DNA of 17,285 bases from Nitrososphaeraceae archaeon (GCA_025449515.1 JANWJI010000021.1:1-17285), one strand, 5' to 3'; counted from the stretch's first letter, positions 6,828-14,244 are shown. Numbers and translations: made by a program. Notes: generated by a model from the sequence alone, not told the origin.

Positions 6828-8591
6828 TCATTTCACGGTCACGGATTTTGCTAGGTTGCGGGGATAATCTGGATCGGCATTACTCACAAGTGCAAGGTAA
6901 TAGGCTAAAAGCTGAAAGGGAATTACTTCTACGAGTGGATAGAGAATCTCATCCACCGATGGGATTTTTATGAGGTAATCATATACATTATTTCTCACAT
7001 CTGAAATGCCTATAATCGTGGCGCCTCTGGCTTTGATCTCGTGCGTGTTTGAGATAATATCACCATAGGTCGAATCAGATGGATTGATTACGAATACCAA
7101 TGTATTTTTATCTACGACGGCTAATGGTCCGTGTTTCAGTTCCCCACCAGCTATTCCCTCGGCATGAATATACGATAATTCCTTAATTTTCAATGCTCCT
7201 TCAAGCGCTATGGGGTAATGCAATGCTCTCCCCATAATGTACATGTCTTTGAAGCTTTTTATTTTGTCAGATATTTTTTCTATTTCTGATTCAATGGAAA
7301 GCGTTGCTTCGGTAGATTCTGCCAAACTACCCAAATCCTTCCAAAATCTGAAATCCTTGCAGAGATTATTGATAATTCCATACAGAACTAAGAGCTGCGA
7401 AGTAAAACTTTTCGTGGCCGCCACCCCGATTTCTGGGCCGCAGCCAATCTCCAAAAAACAATCGCTTATTCTAGCTAATGATGATGTAGTAATATTGACA
7501 ATTGAAAGAATTGTTGCGCCCTTTTGTTTAGCTGCTTTAACCGCTTGTAGGACATCGGCACTTTCTCCGCTCTGTGAAATGGCTATTACTACAGCATGAT
7601 TATCAATAAGGTCTTGAACATATTGAAATTCGCTAGACATCACACATTCTACCCTAATTCTGGGATATTTTCCCATAAGATATTTTCCAATCAACGCCGC
7701 GTGATAGCTACTTCCGCTTCCGGTAATATACACACTTTGGGCATCAGACAAAGAGTTACAAAATTGGTTTAACCTTTTTGTATCCCTGTTGTTGAACTTT
7801 AATATGATTTTGCTTTGTTCGTGTATTTCCTTTAGGGTATGATGTGCATATCTCCCTTTATCAGCGGCGGCGAGCTCCCATGCAACTTCGGTCGGATGAC
7901 GATTGACGGTATTTCCGTCGAAATCGAACAACTGCATTCCAGAATTATCTACGATCACGATATCCCTGTTGTCAAGGAATATTGCTTTATCCGTGTATTT
8001 TAGAAATCCTAGAACATCGCTTGAAATGAAACAAGCGTTTTGGTCAATTCCTATAATTAGAGGTTCATCGAATCGCGCACCACTTAACGTACCATTTTCA
8101 AATACTGAAACAAAGGCAAAGGCGCCCTTTAGACGTTTACATGTTTCTATCATGACAGATTTAACATCTTTATTCGACATATAATGCTCCTCTATCAAAT
8201 GAGCAATGACTTCGCTATCGGTATCACTTTTAAATGAATGTCCTTTGTGGATTAATTCAGTCTTCAGGTCCTCATAGTTTTCTATAATTCCATTGTGAAC
8301 TACCGCTATACTTCCACTACAGTCCGTGTGAGGATGAGCATTTATATCATTTACCCGGCCATGTGTAGCCCATCTGGTGTGTCCGATACCGGTCTTACCA
8401 GGCATTCCATTTAATTCTAAATGCTTATCGACCTCAGCCACTTTTCCCACACCTTTGCGCACAAGCATGGTGCCATCATCGATAGTGCTAATCCCTACAC
8501 TATCATAACCCCTATACTCCATTTTCTTTAGGCTATCTATAAGAACTGGAGCCGCGTATAAATTGCCCTTATACCCGATAATTGAACACAC
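6828..8591 (-). CDS. glmS: Glutamine--fructose-6-phosphate aminotransferase (isomerizing)
   Basis: This 587-residue enzyme makes glucosamine-6-phosphate from fructose-6-phosphate and glutamine, the first committed step to UDP-GlcNAc used in surface glycans and protein glycosylation. The N-terminal class II glutaminase starts with the nucleophile Cys2 (CSIIGYKGN) and keeps HTRWATHG (71-78), HNGIIENY (99-106) and SDTDSEV (122-128). Two SIS sugar-phosphate domains follow: GSGSSY (291-296) with SQSGES (339-344), and EGALKIKELSY (464-474) with GGELKHGPLAV (482-492). The C-terminal tail NLAKSVTVK with its catalytic-loop Lys is intact. The start is GTG at 8591, fixed because Cys must be residue 2. 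A TATA-like TTTTTAAA 24-33 bases upstream points to a leaderless mRNA. No GlmS ribozyme-like element is seen. Confidence 0.96.
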   Translation of the reverse strand: MCSIIGYKGNLYAAPVLIDSLKKMEYRGYDSVGISTIDDGTMLVRKGVGKVAEVDKHLELNGMPGKTGIGHTRWATHGRVNDINAHPHTDCSGSIAVVHNGIIENYEDLKTELIHKGHSFKSDTDSEVIAHLIEEHYMSNKDVKSVMIETCKRLKGAFAFVSVFENGTLSGARFDEPLIIGIDQNACFISSDVLGFLKYTDKAIFLDNRDIVIVDNSGMQLFDFDGNTVNRHPTEVAWELAAADKGRYAHHTLKEIHEQSKIILKFNNRDTKRLNQFCNSLSDAQSVYITGSGSSYHAALIGKYLMGKYPRIRVECVMSSEFQYVQDLIDNHAVVIAISQSGESADVLQAVKAAKQKGATILSIVNITTSSLARISDCFLEIGCGPEIGVAATKSFTSQLLVLYGIINNLCKDFRFWKDLGSLAESTEATLSIESEIEKISDKIKSFKDMYIMGRALHYPIALEGALKIKELSYIHAEGIAGGELKHGPLAVVDKNTLVFVINPSDSTYGDIISNTHEIKARGATIIGISDVRNNVYDYLIKIPSVDEILYPLVEVIPFQLLAYYLALVSNADPDYPRNLAKSVTVK

Positions 8592-8613
8592 AATACATAA
8601 ACAATAAAGACTC

Positions 8614-8625
8614 TTTTTAAAAATT
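8614..8625 (-). promoter_or_regulatory. TATA box of glmS
   Basis: On the minus strand the run reads AATTTTTAAAAA. Its centre is about 28 bases before the GTG start, the spacing expected for a leaderless archaeal transcript. Confidence 0.5.
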
Positions 8626-8637
8626 ATGAAGCTTTAT

Positions 8638-8650
8638 TTGTACCGTTATA
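8638..8650 (+). promoter_or_regulatory. Candidate operator, copy 1 (glmS side)
   Basis: TTGTACCGTTATA here and TTGTACCGCTATA at 8722-8734 differ at one of 13 bases. This copy lies 12 bases upstream of the glmS TATA box. The pair frames the divergent gap between glmS and an HTH regulator gene, so both may be sites for that regulator. Confidence 0.4.
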
Positions 8651-8721
8651 GTTCTATCTATTGGGGTCCAGATAAGAAACTCTGAAGATCAGATGCATAT
8701 AATGACTCGGCTAAAATAAAA

Positions 8722-8734
8722 TTGTACCGCTATA
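8722..8734 (+). promoter_or_regulatory. Candidate operator, copy 2 (regulator side)
   Basis: TTGTACCGCTATA is the second copy of the 13-bp repeat. It lies just upstream of, and partly merges with, the TATA-like stretch of the plus-strand regulator gene, a position suited to autoregulation. Confidence 0.4.
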
Positions 8735-8738
8735 TATC

Positions 8739-8750
8739 ATTATATAATAG
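8739..8750 (+). promoter_or_regulatory. TATA box of the HTH/S-layer-like regulator gene
   Basis: ATTATATAATAG would give a transcript start near 8770, leaving about 40 bases of leader before the ATG at 8811. A short AAAGGA precedes that ATG by a few bases and could serve as a ribosome binding site. Confidence 0.45.
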
Positions 8751-8810
8751 ATTCTGAAAAAAATATTGTTGAAGAAAAAGACCCTCATTTACAATATAGA
8801 AAAAGGATTC

Positions 8811-9725
8811 ATGGCAAAAGATATAATTATCTATGACAGTGTCGACAAATTGCGAATCATATCTAATCCAACCGCTTGGAAAATAATGCAGCTTTTATCG
8901 TCTAGACCAATGTACACCGCACAAGTTGCCAAGGAACTTGGAATCTATGAACAGAGCGCTTACTATTACACACGTAAGTTGAACTCTATTGGGGCGTTGG
9001 ATGATGTTGGAACAATCCTTATTAGGGGTGGAACTGCTAGGTTATTCCGATCAACCTGTCCATCATTTGGAATAGAAATGGACTGGGGCGAAAGACAGTC
9101 AGAAATATCCGTTGATCATGAAAACAACAATCACTACACAAAGGATTTTTTTGATGAGTTTATAATAGATGGTTCTTTTGACGGTCTAATTGTAGTGGGT
9201 GCGCCAGGTCCTCATGGCCCATACAGATCATCCGCAAGGGACGGGCATTACGCAGTTCAATTAGCATTTTTTTTAGGAACCTTTACCAATATTCCCTCAG
9301 AATTTGTGGTCAAGCTTGACGCCGATGCTAAAGCGGAGAGAGTTTTAGACAATCGTAACATAATTTCCATAGGGGGTCCTGGAACGAATATCGTTACTGC
9401 AGAATTTAATAAATATTTGCCTATAAAATTTAATGAATCAAATTTCTGGGCGGGTTTGGAAAAGGGTTCGAACGAGATATATAACTCGGATAGTCAGGGA
9501 CTCATTGCAAAAATAAAAAATCCTTATAGCGGCCGCGGCAGCATAATTGTAATTGCAGGTGTCAGATCAATCGGTACTAAATCTGCAGTTATTGCACTAA
9601 CAAACTTTAGCGAGAAAATCCTAAAGAGTTATCGAAGCGAAGAGGAATGGGCACTTGTTGTCCAAGGATTCGATATGAACTCGGATGGTAAAATAGATCA
9701 TGTTGATGTGATCGCGGAATACTAG
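8811..9725 (+). CDS. ArsR-like winged-helix regulator with S-layer-like C-terminal domain
   Basis: This two-domain protein has 304 residues from the ATG at 8811. Residues 10-75 form a winged helix of ArsR type (NPTAWKIMQLLSSRP, then TAQVAKELGIYEQSAYYYTRKL as turn and recognition helices, and a wing near LIRGGTARLF). Residues 112-304 resemble the C-terminal domain of methanococcal S-layer proteins: a repeated strand-Gly pattern with IVVGAPGPHGP (117-127), IISIGGPGTN (184-193) and IVIAGVRSIGTKSAV (246-260). It ends in an EF-hand/dockerin-like loop D288-x-N-x-D-G-x-I-x3-D299, which could bind calcium. No signal peptide or membrane helix is seen, so it is probably a cytoplasmic DNA-binding protein. 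A TTG at 8766 would add 15 residues; the ATG is preferred because the domain starts right after it. It is divergent from glmS, its likely target. Confidence 0.75.
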   Translation: MAKDIIIYDSVDKLRIISNPTAWKIMQLLSSRPMYTAQVAKELGIYEQSAYYYTRKLNSIGALDDVGTILIRGGTARLFRSTCPSFGIEMDWGERQSEISVDHENNNHYTKDFFDEFIIDGSFDGLIVVGAPGPHGPYRSSARDGHYAVQLAFFLGTFTNIPSEFVVKLDADAKAERVLDNRNIISIGGPGTNIVTAEFNKYLPIKFNESNFWAGLEKGSNEIYNSDSQGLIAKIKNPYSGRGSIIVIAGVRSIGTKSAVIALTNFSEKILKSYRSEEEWALVVQGFDMNSDGKIDHVDVIAEY

Positions 9726-9735
9726 AGAGCTCATA

Positions 9736-9765
9736 CCGAACTAAACCGAACTAAACCAACCTAAA
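9736..9765. repeat. Three tandem 10-bp repeats at a convergent gene junction
   Basis: CCGAACTAAA occurs at 9736-9745 and 9746-9755, then CCAACCTAAA at 9756-9765, followed by CC. The array fills the 35-bp gap between the regulator stop and the uS4 stop, and the third unit supplies the uS4 TAG (9761-9763) and its last Val codon. The period is one turn of the DNA helix. Confidence 0.8.
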
Positions 9766-10273
9766 CCAGTTCTTGAGAGGTTCCTGACGCGCCCCTGTGT
9801 ACGTCGAGGTGAACTAAAATCTGTTGTTCTTCATTTTTTTTCACTAAATAACCAGGCAGATTTATAAATCGATTACCTATCGAGACGTGTTTATGCACGA
9901 CCAATTGCCTTGAAAAATATGGAGATTTGTTTCCAGTCTTTCTCATTATTATATTCTGCAATCTTCTCTCGAGCAAATCTTCGATCTTGAGATTTAGAAT
10001 ATCATCTAGTGTCGCGCCTTCATTGACTAGGCCAAATCGGTTCAAATAATTAAGCAATTGAGTTTCCTTATCATGTCGCGCCTCTGCGCTAAGAGATAGC
10101 AACGCGCGTGCTTGATTTCTTAATCTAGCTACCTCAGTCTGAGCTTTCCAGAGCTCTCTCTTATTTCTCAAACCATAAGTTCCTACTAAATAAAGTTCAG
10201 CACTGAGTTGGTCCGAGGTCCACATTCTTCTCGGCCTACTGTATGTCTTTTTAGGTTTACGAGGATCACCCAT
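9761..10273 (-). CDS. rps4: Small ribosomal subunit protein uS4 (S4, archaeal type)
   Basis: This 170-residue protein is an archaeal/eukaryotic-type uS4 (eukaryotic S9), a primary 16S rRNA binder that nucleates assembly of the 30S body. The N-terminus MGDPRKPKKTYSRPRRMW is the archaeal form without zinc-binding cysteines. The helical region ELWKAQTEVARLRNQARALL (40-59) is typical, and the S4 RNA-binding domain covers about 102-150 (LERRLQNIIMRK, then SRQLVVHKHVSIGNRFINLP). Length is normal. It starts at ATG 10273, 16 bases after the uS13 stop, so the two form one unit. In many archaea uS11 and RNA polymerase subunit D genes follow uS4; here they are absent and the operon ends at a tandem repeat facing a convergent gene. 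Confidence 0.96.
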   Translation of the reverse strand: MGDPRKPKKTYSRPRRMWTSDQLSAELYLVGTYGLRNKRELWKAQTEVARLRNQARALLSLSAEARHDKETQLLNYLNRFGLVNEGATLDDILNLKIEDLLERRLQNIIMRKTGNKSPYFSRQLVVHKHVSIGNRFINLPGYLVKKNEEQQILVHLDVHRGASGTSQELV

Positions 10274-10289
10274 TTCTACTCAACATTTC

Positions 10290-10850
10290 CTACTTGTTGG
10301 CTTCACCAGCGGTCGCTTGAGTTGCTGGTTTAACAGGTGTCGAACCAGCTGCAGTCGATGTTGCCGCGGCTGCAGGAGCAGCCGGGGCAGCTGCACCTGG
10401 CTTGGTTAACCTCTTAACTCCAACAGCACCGGCTTTTCTCCCTGAGGTCCTTGTATGCTGCCCTCTTACTTTTAATCCGAACATGTGTCTATAACCACGC
10501 CAGCTCATGACCGATTTTTCACGTTCTATGTCATTTGAAATCGTGAAATCTAGATCAGAAGTAACCAAGTGTTTGTCAGAGCCGGTATCCATATCTTTCC
10601 TCCTGTTAAGGTACCATGCGGGGATTCCTACCCTTGACGGGTCCTTGATTGTTAATTCAATTTCTTTCAGTTCGCTTTCTGTCACGAACCCTACTCGTAT
10701 ATACGGATTTATATTAAGAGATTGAAGCATCACCTGAGCAATGTTATAGCCTATGCCCTTTACAATACTTAAACCAACAATAATTTTTTTACTCCCATCT
10801 ATATCTTTACCAGATATTCTTAGGATGTGACGGTACTCCAAAGCAGACAA
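10290..10850 (-). CDS. rps13: Small ribosomal subunit protein uS13 (S13) with Ala/Pro/Thr-rich tail
   Basis: uS13 sits in the 30S head and touches the large subunit and the P-site tRNA. The core is clear: EYRHILRISGKDIDG, VGLSIVKGIGYNIAQVM (helix-two-turns-helix) and the C-terminal rRNA-binding stretch GLKVRGQHTRTSGRKAGAVG. A low-complexity tail of about 38 residues rich in Ala, Pro and Thr follows, longer than the usual archaeal end. The frame is open to an ATG at 10901, but that would add 17 residues (MNALAWFLFRILPRDSD) foreign to the family; homologues begin a few residues before EYRH. I therefore place the start at the TTG 10850 (186 residues), supported by a TATA-like element about 27 bases upstream on the minus strand. 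It is first of the uS13-uS4 pair. Confidence 0.93.
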   Translation of the reverse strand: MSALEYRHILRISGKDIDGSKKIIVGLSIVKGIGYNIAQVMLQSLNINPYIRVGFVTESELKEIELTIKDPSRVGIPAWYLNRRKDMDTGSDKHLVTSDLDFTISNDIEREKSVMSWRGYRHMFGLKVRGQHTRTSGRKAGAVGVKRLTKPGAAAPAAPAAAATSTAAGSTPVKPATQATAGEANK

Positions 10851-10870
10851 ATCAGAATCACGAGGAAGAA

Positions 10871-10883
10871 TCCGAAATAAAAA
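10871..10883 (-). promoter_or_regulatory. TATA-like element for uS13-uS4
   Basis: Read on the minus strand this is TTTTTATTTCGGA. Its centre lies about 27 bases before the TTG at 10850, so a leaderless transcript from that TTG is expected. It falls inside the coding part of the longer, rejected ATG start. Confidence 0.42.
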
Positions 10884-11150
10884 CCATGCTAAAGCATTCA
10901 TATCCGCTAGATAGGTAGTCTGTCGGATAATTAATTTGCTAGAATCTAGTCAAATATAGTTTTAGAAAAAAAATCGTGTTTGATAAAGGTTATGGAGATT
11001 GGAGATTGGAGATTGATAAGAGAAAATAGTTCCTCATTTTGACTAACCCTGCGCATCTTGGAACGTGAAATAATGTAAAGTCATTTAGAATTATAGCCAA
11101 GAAATAAGAGTAAAAGTTACGTGCATCATCTTATCAAGTATCATTAGGGA
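10884..11150. other. Non-coding gap between uS13 and the AAA+/VWA block
   Basis: Counting from the TTG of uS13, about 340 bases (10851-11188) separate two divergent genes. The gap is AT-rich, has no credible coding frame or tRNA, and holds a promoter at each end plus a 7-bp triplet repeat at 10994-11014. I see nothing else in it. Confidence 0.6.
10994..11014. repeat. Three tandem copies of GGAGATT
   Basis: GGAGATT repeats perfectly at 10994-11000, 11001-11007 and 11008-11014 in the non-coding gap upstream of both divergent promoters. It may be a simple replication-slippage repeat or a protein-binding site. Confidence 0.75.
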
Positions 11151-11160
11151 TTTAAATATA
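11151..11160 (+). promoter_or_regulatory. Strong TATA box of the first AAA+/VWA pair
   Basis: TTTAAATATA matches the archaeal TATA consensus and follows a purine-rich AGGGA in the BRE position. Its centre is about 33 bases before the ATG at 11189, giving a transcript start near 11182 and a leader of a few bases at most. Confidence 0.65.
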
Positions 11161-11188
11161 CGACTACTTAAGTCATGACATCTATTTA

Positions 11189-12835
11189 ATGAACTCGATC
11201 AACGATCTAGTACACCTCTCATATTCATCTATTCCAAAATATTCTGAATTGATGCTTGGCGTTCCTACTGGCTTCAAGGAGATTAAAACACTTGGTGATT
11301 TGCTCACGATAAATTATAAACCGCCCACGATTGAACAACAGATTAGAGGTAATCTCGTTTCCAAAATTCAGAGTGGTCAAAATCCATATCGTGGAATTAT
11401 TGGATATGATGATGATGTCGTCCCGGCATTGAACAGAGCAATATTGTCAGGACATGACCTACTTCTTGTTGGGCAGATCGGTCAGGCTAAGACAAAGATT
11501 GCCGAATCCATTGCAAAGAATCTATTGTCATTAATCCCTGTTGTCAGAGGTACCCTCACTAACGATGTACCTATCACAATTCCCGAAGAGGAATTAATAG
11601 CGATATTAAATGACATCGATACAAGCAGAATATCACCGGAATTTTCTGTTTCTGCAGATTGTGAAACTACGATTAGAGATAATAAATTGGATACAAAGAT
11701 TGATTGGATTGATGGCCTGAGCCGGTATCGGTATATTCTTGCTACTCCAGATATATCTGTAAAGGATTTGGTAGGGCAGATCGATGCAATTAAGATCGTA
11801 AAGAAAGGTGTAGAAATATACGATATTGAATCGTATTCTGCGGGTCAATTATTACAAGCAAGACATGGAATTATTTGTATTGATGAGCTTCCGGTACTAG
11901 ATCCTAGGAAACAAGTGGCTTTACTAAGTGTCCTGCAAGAAGGAAAATTTACAACAGGCGCATATCCCATAATCTTCAGGCCCGATGTAAAGGTCGTTGC
12001 TACGGCTAACCCTATTGATTACACTCATTCTGGTAAAATAATCGAACCACTTTTTGATAGGCTAAGGAGTCATATAAGAACCCACTATCCAAAGCATATT
12101 TCCGATGAGATGCTGATAATGTCACAAGAAGTAAAAATTGTTGACAGGAGTAACGTTTTGCTGCCTGTCCATATATTAAAGGCTATGGCAAAAATTGCGC
12201 AGATTGCCAGAGAACATCCTGACATTAATCATGATAGGGGAGTTAGCGTCAGAATGGGAATTCATTCCTTGGAACTGTTAATCGGAGAGACTGAACGAAC
12301 GAGATCAATAAAACATAAAGTCACGGTTATCCCAAGGTTTTGTGATTTCCATAGCATTCATCAGGCATCAAAATTCGAACTTTTAGAAGTTGAAGATACA
12401 TACGAAAATCGATTCAATATACTAAACCTCATAATTGCAGATGCAATTAAACAGGTCTCTAGTGAATACATACACAAAGTTCCGCTAGCTGAAATATCCA
12501 AAATAAAAAATGAGTTTACTAAAAACAAGACCTTTGCAGTGTCGCAGAGTATCGTAGGTCACAAGAAAATTAATTCTGCCGATTACGAATCTCAATTGAC
12601 TAGATTTCCAGTATTGAATAAAATTGTAACCAAGATGATTGGAATAATTCAGGCGGAACAAGAAGAGTTTGTAAAAGATGCCAAGGTGCATGAAATCGGT
12701 ATTGACAATCTAAGCCTGTCTCACAAAATGGACGGAGAATTTACAGCCTCGATTATTGAGCTAGTCCTAGAAGGTCTCAGATGGACTGAACCGCCGATAT
12801 TGGAGAAAAAGGATAATTCATATGCATCGGCATGA
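11189..12835 (+). CDS. AAA+ ATPase, Mg-chelatase subunit I-like, with large Walker A-B insert
   Basis: This 548-residue ATPase is of the Mg-chelatase/MoxR branch of AAA+. Walker A is GQIGQAKT (95-102, with Ala where Gly is usual before the Lys), Walker B is GIICIDELP with D232-E233, and sensor 1 is ATANP (271-275), then the Arg-finger region IEPLFDRLRSHI. The Walker A to B distance is 137 residues, against 66 in the second ATPase of this block, so an insert of about 70 residues lies between them. The N-terminal TLGDLLTINYKPPTIEQQIRGNL and the ATPDISVKDLVGQID segment recall bacterial 'magnesium chelatase'-annotated ATPases such as mycobacterial Rv0958, which also pair with a VWA gene. The C-terminal 200 residues are mostly helical. 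The gene overlaps the VWA gene by 14 bp. Substrate and partner enzyme are unknown; chelation of Mg is not implied. Confidence 0.82.
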   Translation: MNSINDLVHLSYSSIPKYSELMLGVPTGFKEIKTLGDLLTINYKPPTIEQQIRGNLVSKIQSGQNPYRGIIGYDDDVVPALNRAILSGHDLLLVGQIGQAKTKIAESIAKNLLSLIPVVRGTLTNDVPITIPEEELIAILNDIDTSRISPEFSVSADCETTIRDNKLDTKIDWIDGLSRYRYILATPDISVKDLVGQIDAIKIVKKGVEIYDIESYSAGQLLQARHGIICIDELPVLDPRKQVALLSVLQEGKFTTGAYPIIFRPDVKVVATANPIDYTHSGKIIEPLFDRLRSHIRTHYPKHISDEMLIMSQEVKIVDRSNVLLPVHILKAMAKIAQIAREHPDINHDRGVSVRMGIHSLELLIGETERTRSIKHKVTVIPRFCDFHSIHQASKFELLEVEDTYENRFNILNLIIADAIKQVSSEYIHKVPLAEISKIKNEFTKNKTFAVSQSIVGHKKINSADYESQLTRFPVLNKIVTKMIGIIQAEQEEFVKDAKVHEIGIDNLSLSHKMDGEFTASIIELVLEGLRWTEPPILEKKDNSYASA

Positions 12836-14207
12836 CCCTGCTTCAGACACAAGAAATTATATCTACTTTGGTAATGAACACGAACAAAACGAGAAGAATA
12901 CTCCAATCGATTTGGACATGGATCAAAACCTAAGAAGATTTAACGACAAATTGCTTGATGTCATAGGCAGAGAAGTCCTTAAAGAAAAAACTCCAACCCT
13001 GCAAGAATTAGAATACACTCTACAAGCAGCATTGCCGCAAAATGCAAAACCTAACAACCATAAGAAAGGGACGAAACAACCTGATGCTGACCTGCGTCCA
13101 AATTATTCTAAGACTGGCATGCACCTCCCCATAATTGGACAATTAATTCAAAGCGGTTACATAAAAGATGACACAAAGTGGCTTACTTCTAAGGCCTTCA
13201 TAAGTATTGGAGGAAAGATCTTAAAGGATCTTATGCAATCACTGAAGAACGATGGTTTTGGTCTCCATGAAACTAATAGTTTGGGAAATGGCTCAGTAAT
13301 TTTGGATACTACTAAGAAATATGAAATTGGTAACGATATCAAATTGTTGAACGTACCTGTATCATTGCTTAACGCTGTCCAAAGGATCACTAGGTATCGC
13401 GAGCCGCTTTGTCTTCCACTCCAGATCACTTCAGATGATTTTGAAGAATTCGAAACCATCCAGGAAGTCAGAGTTGCAGTTGTATACTGCATTGACCTAA
13501 GTTCGACTATGAGATATTCGGCTATGTATGGAAGTATGAGTAGAATAGAAGCTGCAAAGCGAGCATTGTGGGGAATCGTTTCATTAAATCGAAAATTCTT
13601 CCCGATGGATTCGATATATATCGTCGGTTTTGGCGCATTAGCCTCTAAAATCAATCCAAATGATATACCATATCTGAAGACCTTTGAGCCAGGTGCCGAT
13701 CTCCTACATTATACGAACTACCAAGCAGCCTTCAGACTTGCAAGTAAGATATTACAAAAAGACACTGCCCTGAATAAACGGATTGTCCTGATAACCGATG
13801 GACATCCAAGTGCATGCTTTATTGAAGATGAATCGGAGTACGACAAGATACTATCCAATAGACCGCATTCTTATTTTTATACACCAGATAATGATGTAAT
13901 CGAGTTCGCGAAAACTCATTTATTTATGAACCTTGACGTGACGTCTAATAAGCTTGTATATCTGTGCTACCGCTATAAACAAGTGGATCAGTATATAGGA
14001 GAGAAAACGATATCTGAGGCAAAAAAATGTTATAGGCGAGGTATCGATATTGATACTGTAATGATAAGTGAAGATGATTCCTTACTCGGATACGTTAACG
14101 ATTTGGAAAAGGCTGTTAAAGGAAGATCCTATTATCTCAACCCTGAAACCATAGATAGAGTTTTACTAACTGACTATTTGTATAAGAAGAAGTTGTTAAT
14201 GACCTAA
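12822..14207 (+). CDS. VWA-domain protein paired with the Mg-chelatase I-like ATPase
   Basis: This 461-residue protein has a helical N-terminal half and a C-terminal von Willebrand A domain (about 215-450). The metal-ion-dependent adhesion site is recognisable: D225-L-S227-S-T229 (Thr in place of the usual last Ser), T298 (HYTNYQ) and D326 (LITDGHPS). Such domains grip an acidic residue of a partner through a bound Mg ion. In Mg-chelatase (subunit D) and NorD/CbbO-like proteins the VWA subunit links the AAA+ ring to the target enzyme. A short linker VPVSLLNAVQRI and 'DDFEEFET' just before the domain recall the VWA partners of Rv0958-like ATPases. The ATG at 12822 lies inside the end of the ATPase gene (shared 14 bp), with AAGGAT a few bases upstream, indicating coupled translation and a 1:1 complex. 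No signal peptide or membrane helix is seen. Confidence 0.82.
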   Translation: MHRHDPASDTRNYIYFGNEHEQNEKNTPIDLDMDQNLRRFNDKLLDVIGREVLKEKTPTLQELEYTLQAALPQNAKPNNHKKGTKQPDADLRPNYSKTGMHLPIIGQLIQSGYIKDDTKWLTSKAFISIGGKILKDLMQSLKNDGFGLHETNSLGNGSVILDTTKKYEIGNDIKLLNVPVSLLNAVQRITRYREPLCLPLQITSDDFEEFETIQEVRVAVVYCIDLSSTMRYSAMYGSMSRIEAAKRALWGIVSLNRKFFPMDSIYIVGFGALASKINPNDIPYLKTFEPGADLLHYTNYQAAFRLASKILQKDTALNKRIVLITDGHPSACFIEDESEYDKILSNRPHSYFYTPDNDVIEFAKTHLFMNLDVTSNKLVYLCYRYKQVDQYIGEKTISEAKKCYRRGIDIDTVMISEDDSLLGYVNDLEKAVKGRSYYLNPETIDRVLLTDYLYKKKLLMT

Positions 14208-14244
14208 TGCCATGTATTTGTAGGCAAGTTAAACCCGATCCATT

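Noticed and set aside
8592..8765. A glmS ribozyme or riboswitch in the glmS leader
   Set aside because: The TATA box places the transcript start at or next to the GTG, leaving no leader to fold.
9736..9765. The 10-bp tandem array as a CRISPR or telomere-like repeat
   Set aside because: There are only three short units with no spacers, and the last unit is part of the uS4 stop region.
13157..13654. A 165-codon antisense frame inside the first VWA gene
   Set aside because: It lies wholly within a coding region with clear VWA motifs and has no family features or promoter.
11189..14207. Calling the first AAA+/VWA pair a magnesium chelatase
   Set aside because: No H subunit or tetrapyrrole gene is nearby, and this branch is commonly annotated so by distant similarity only.
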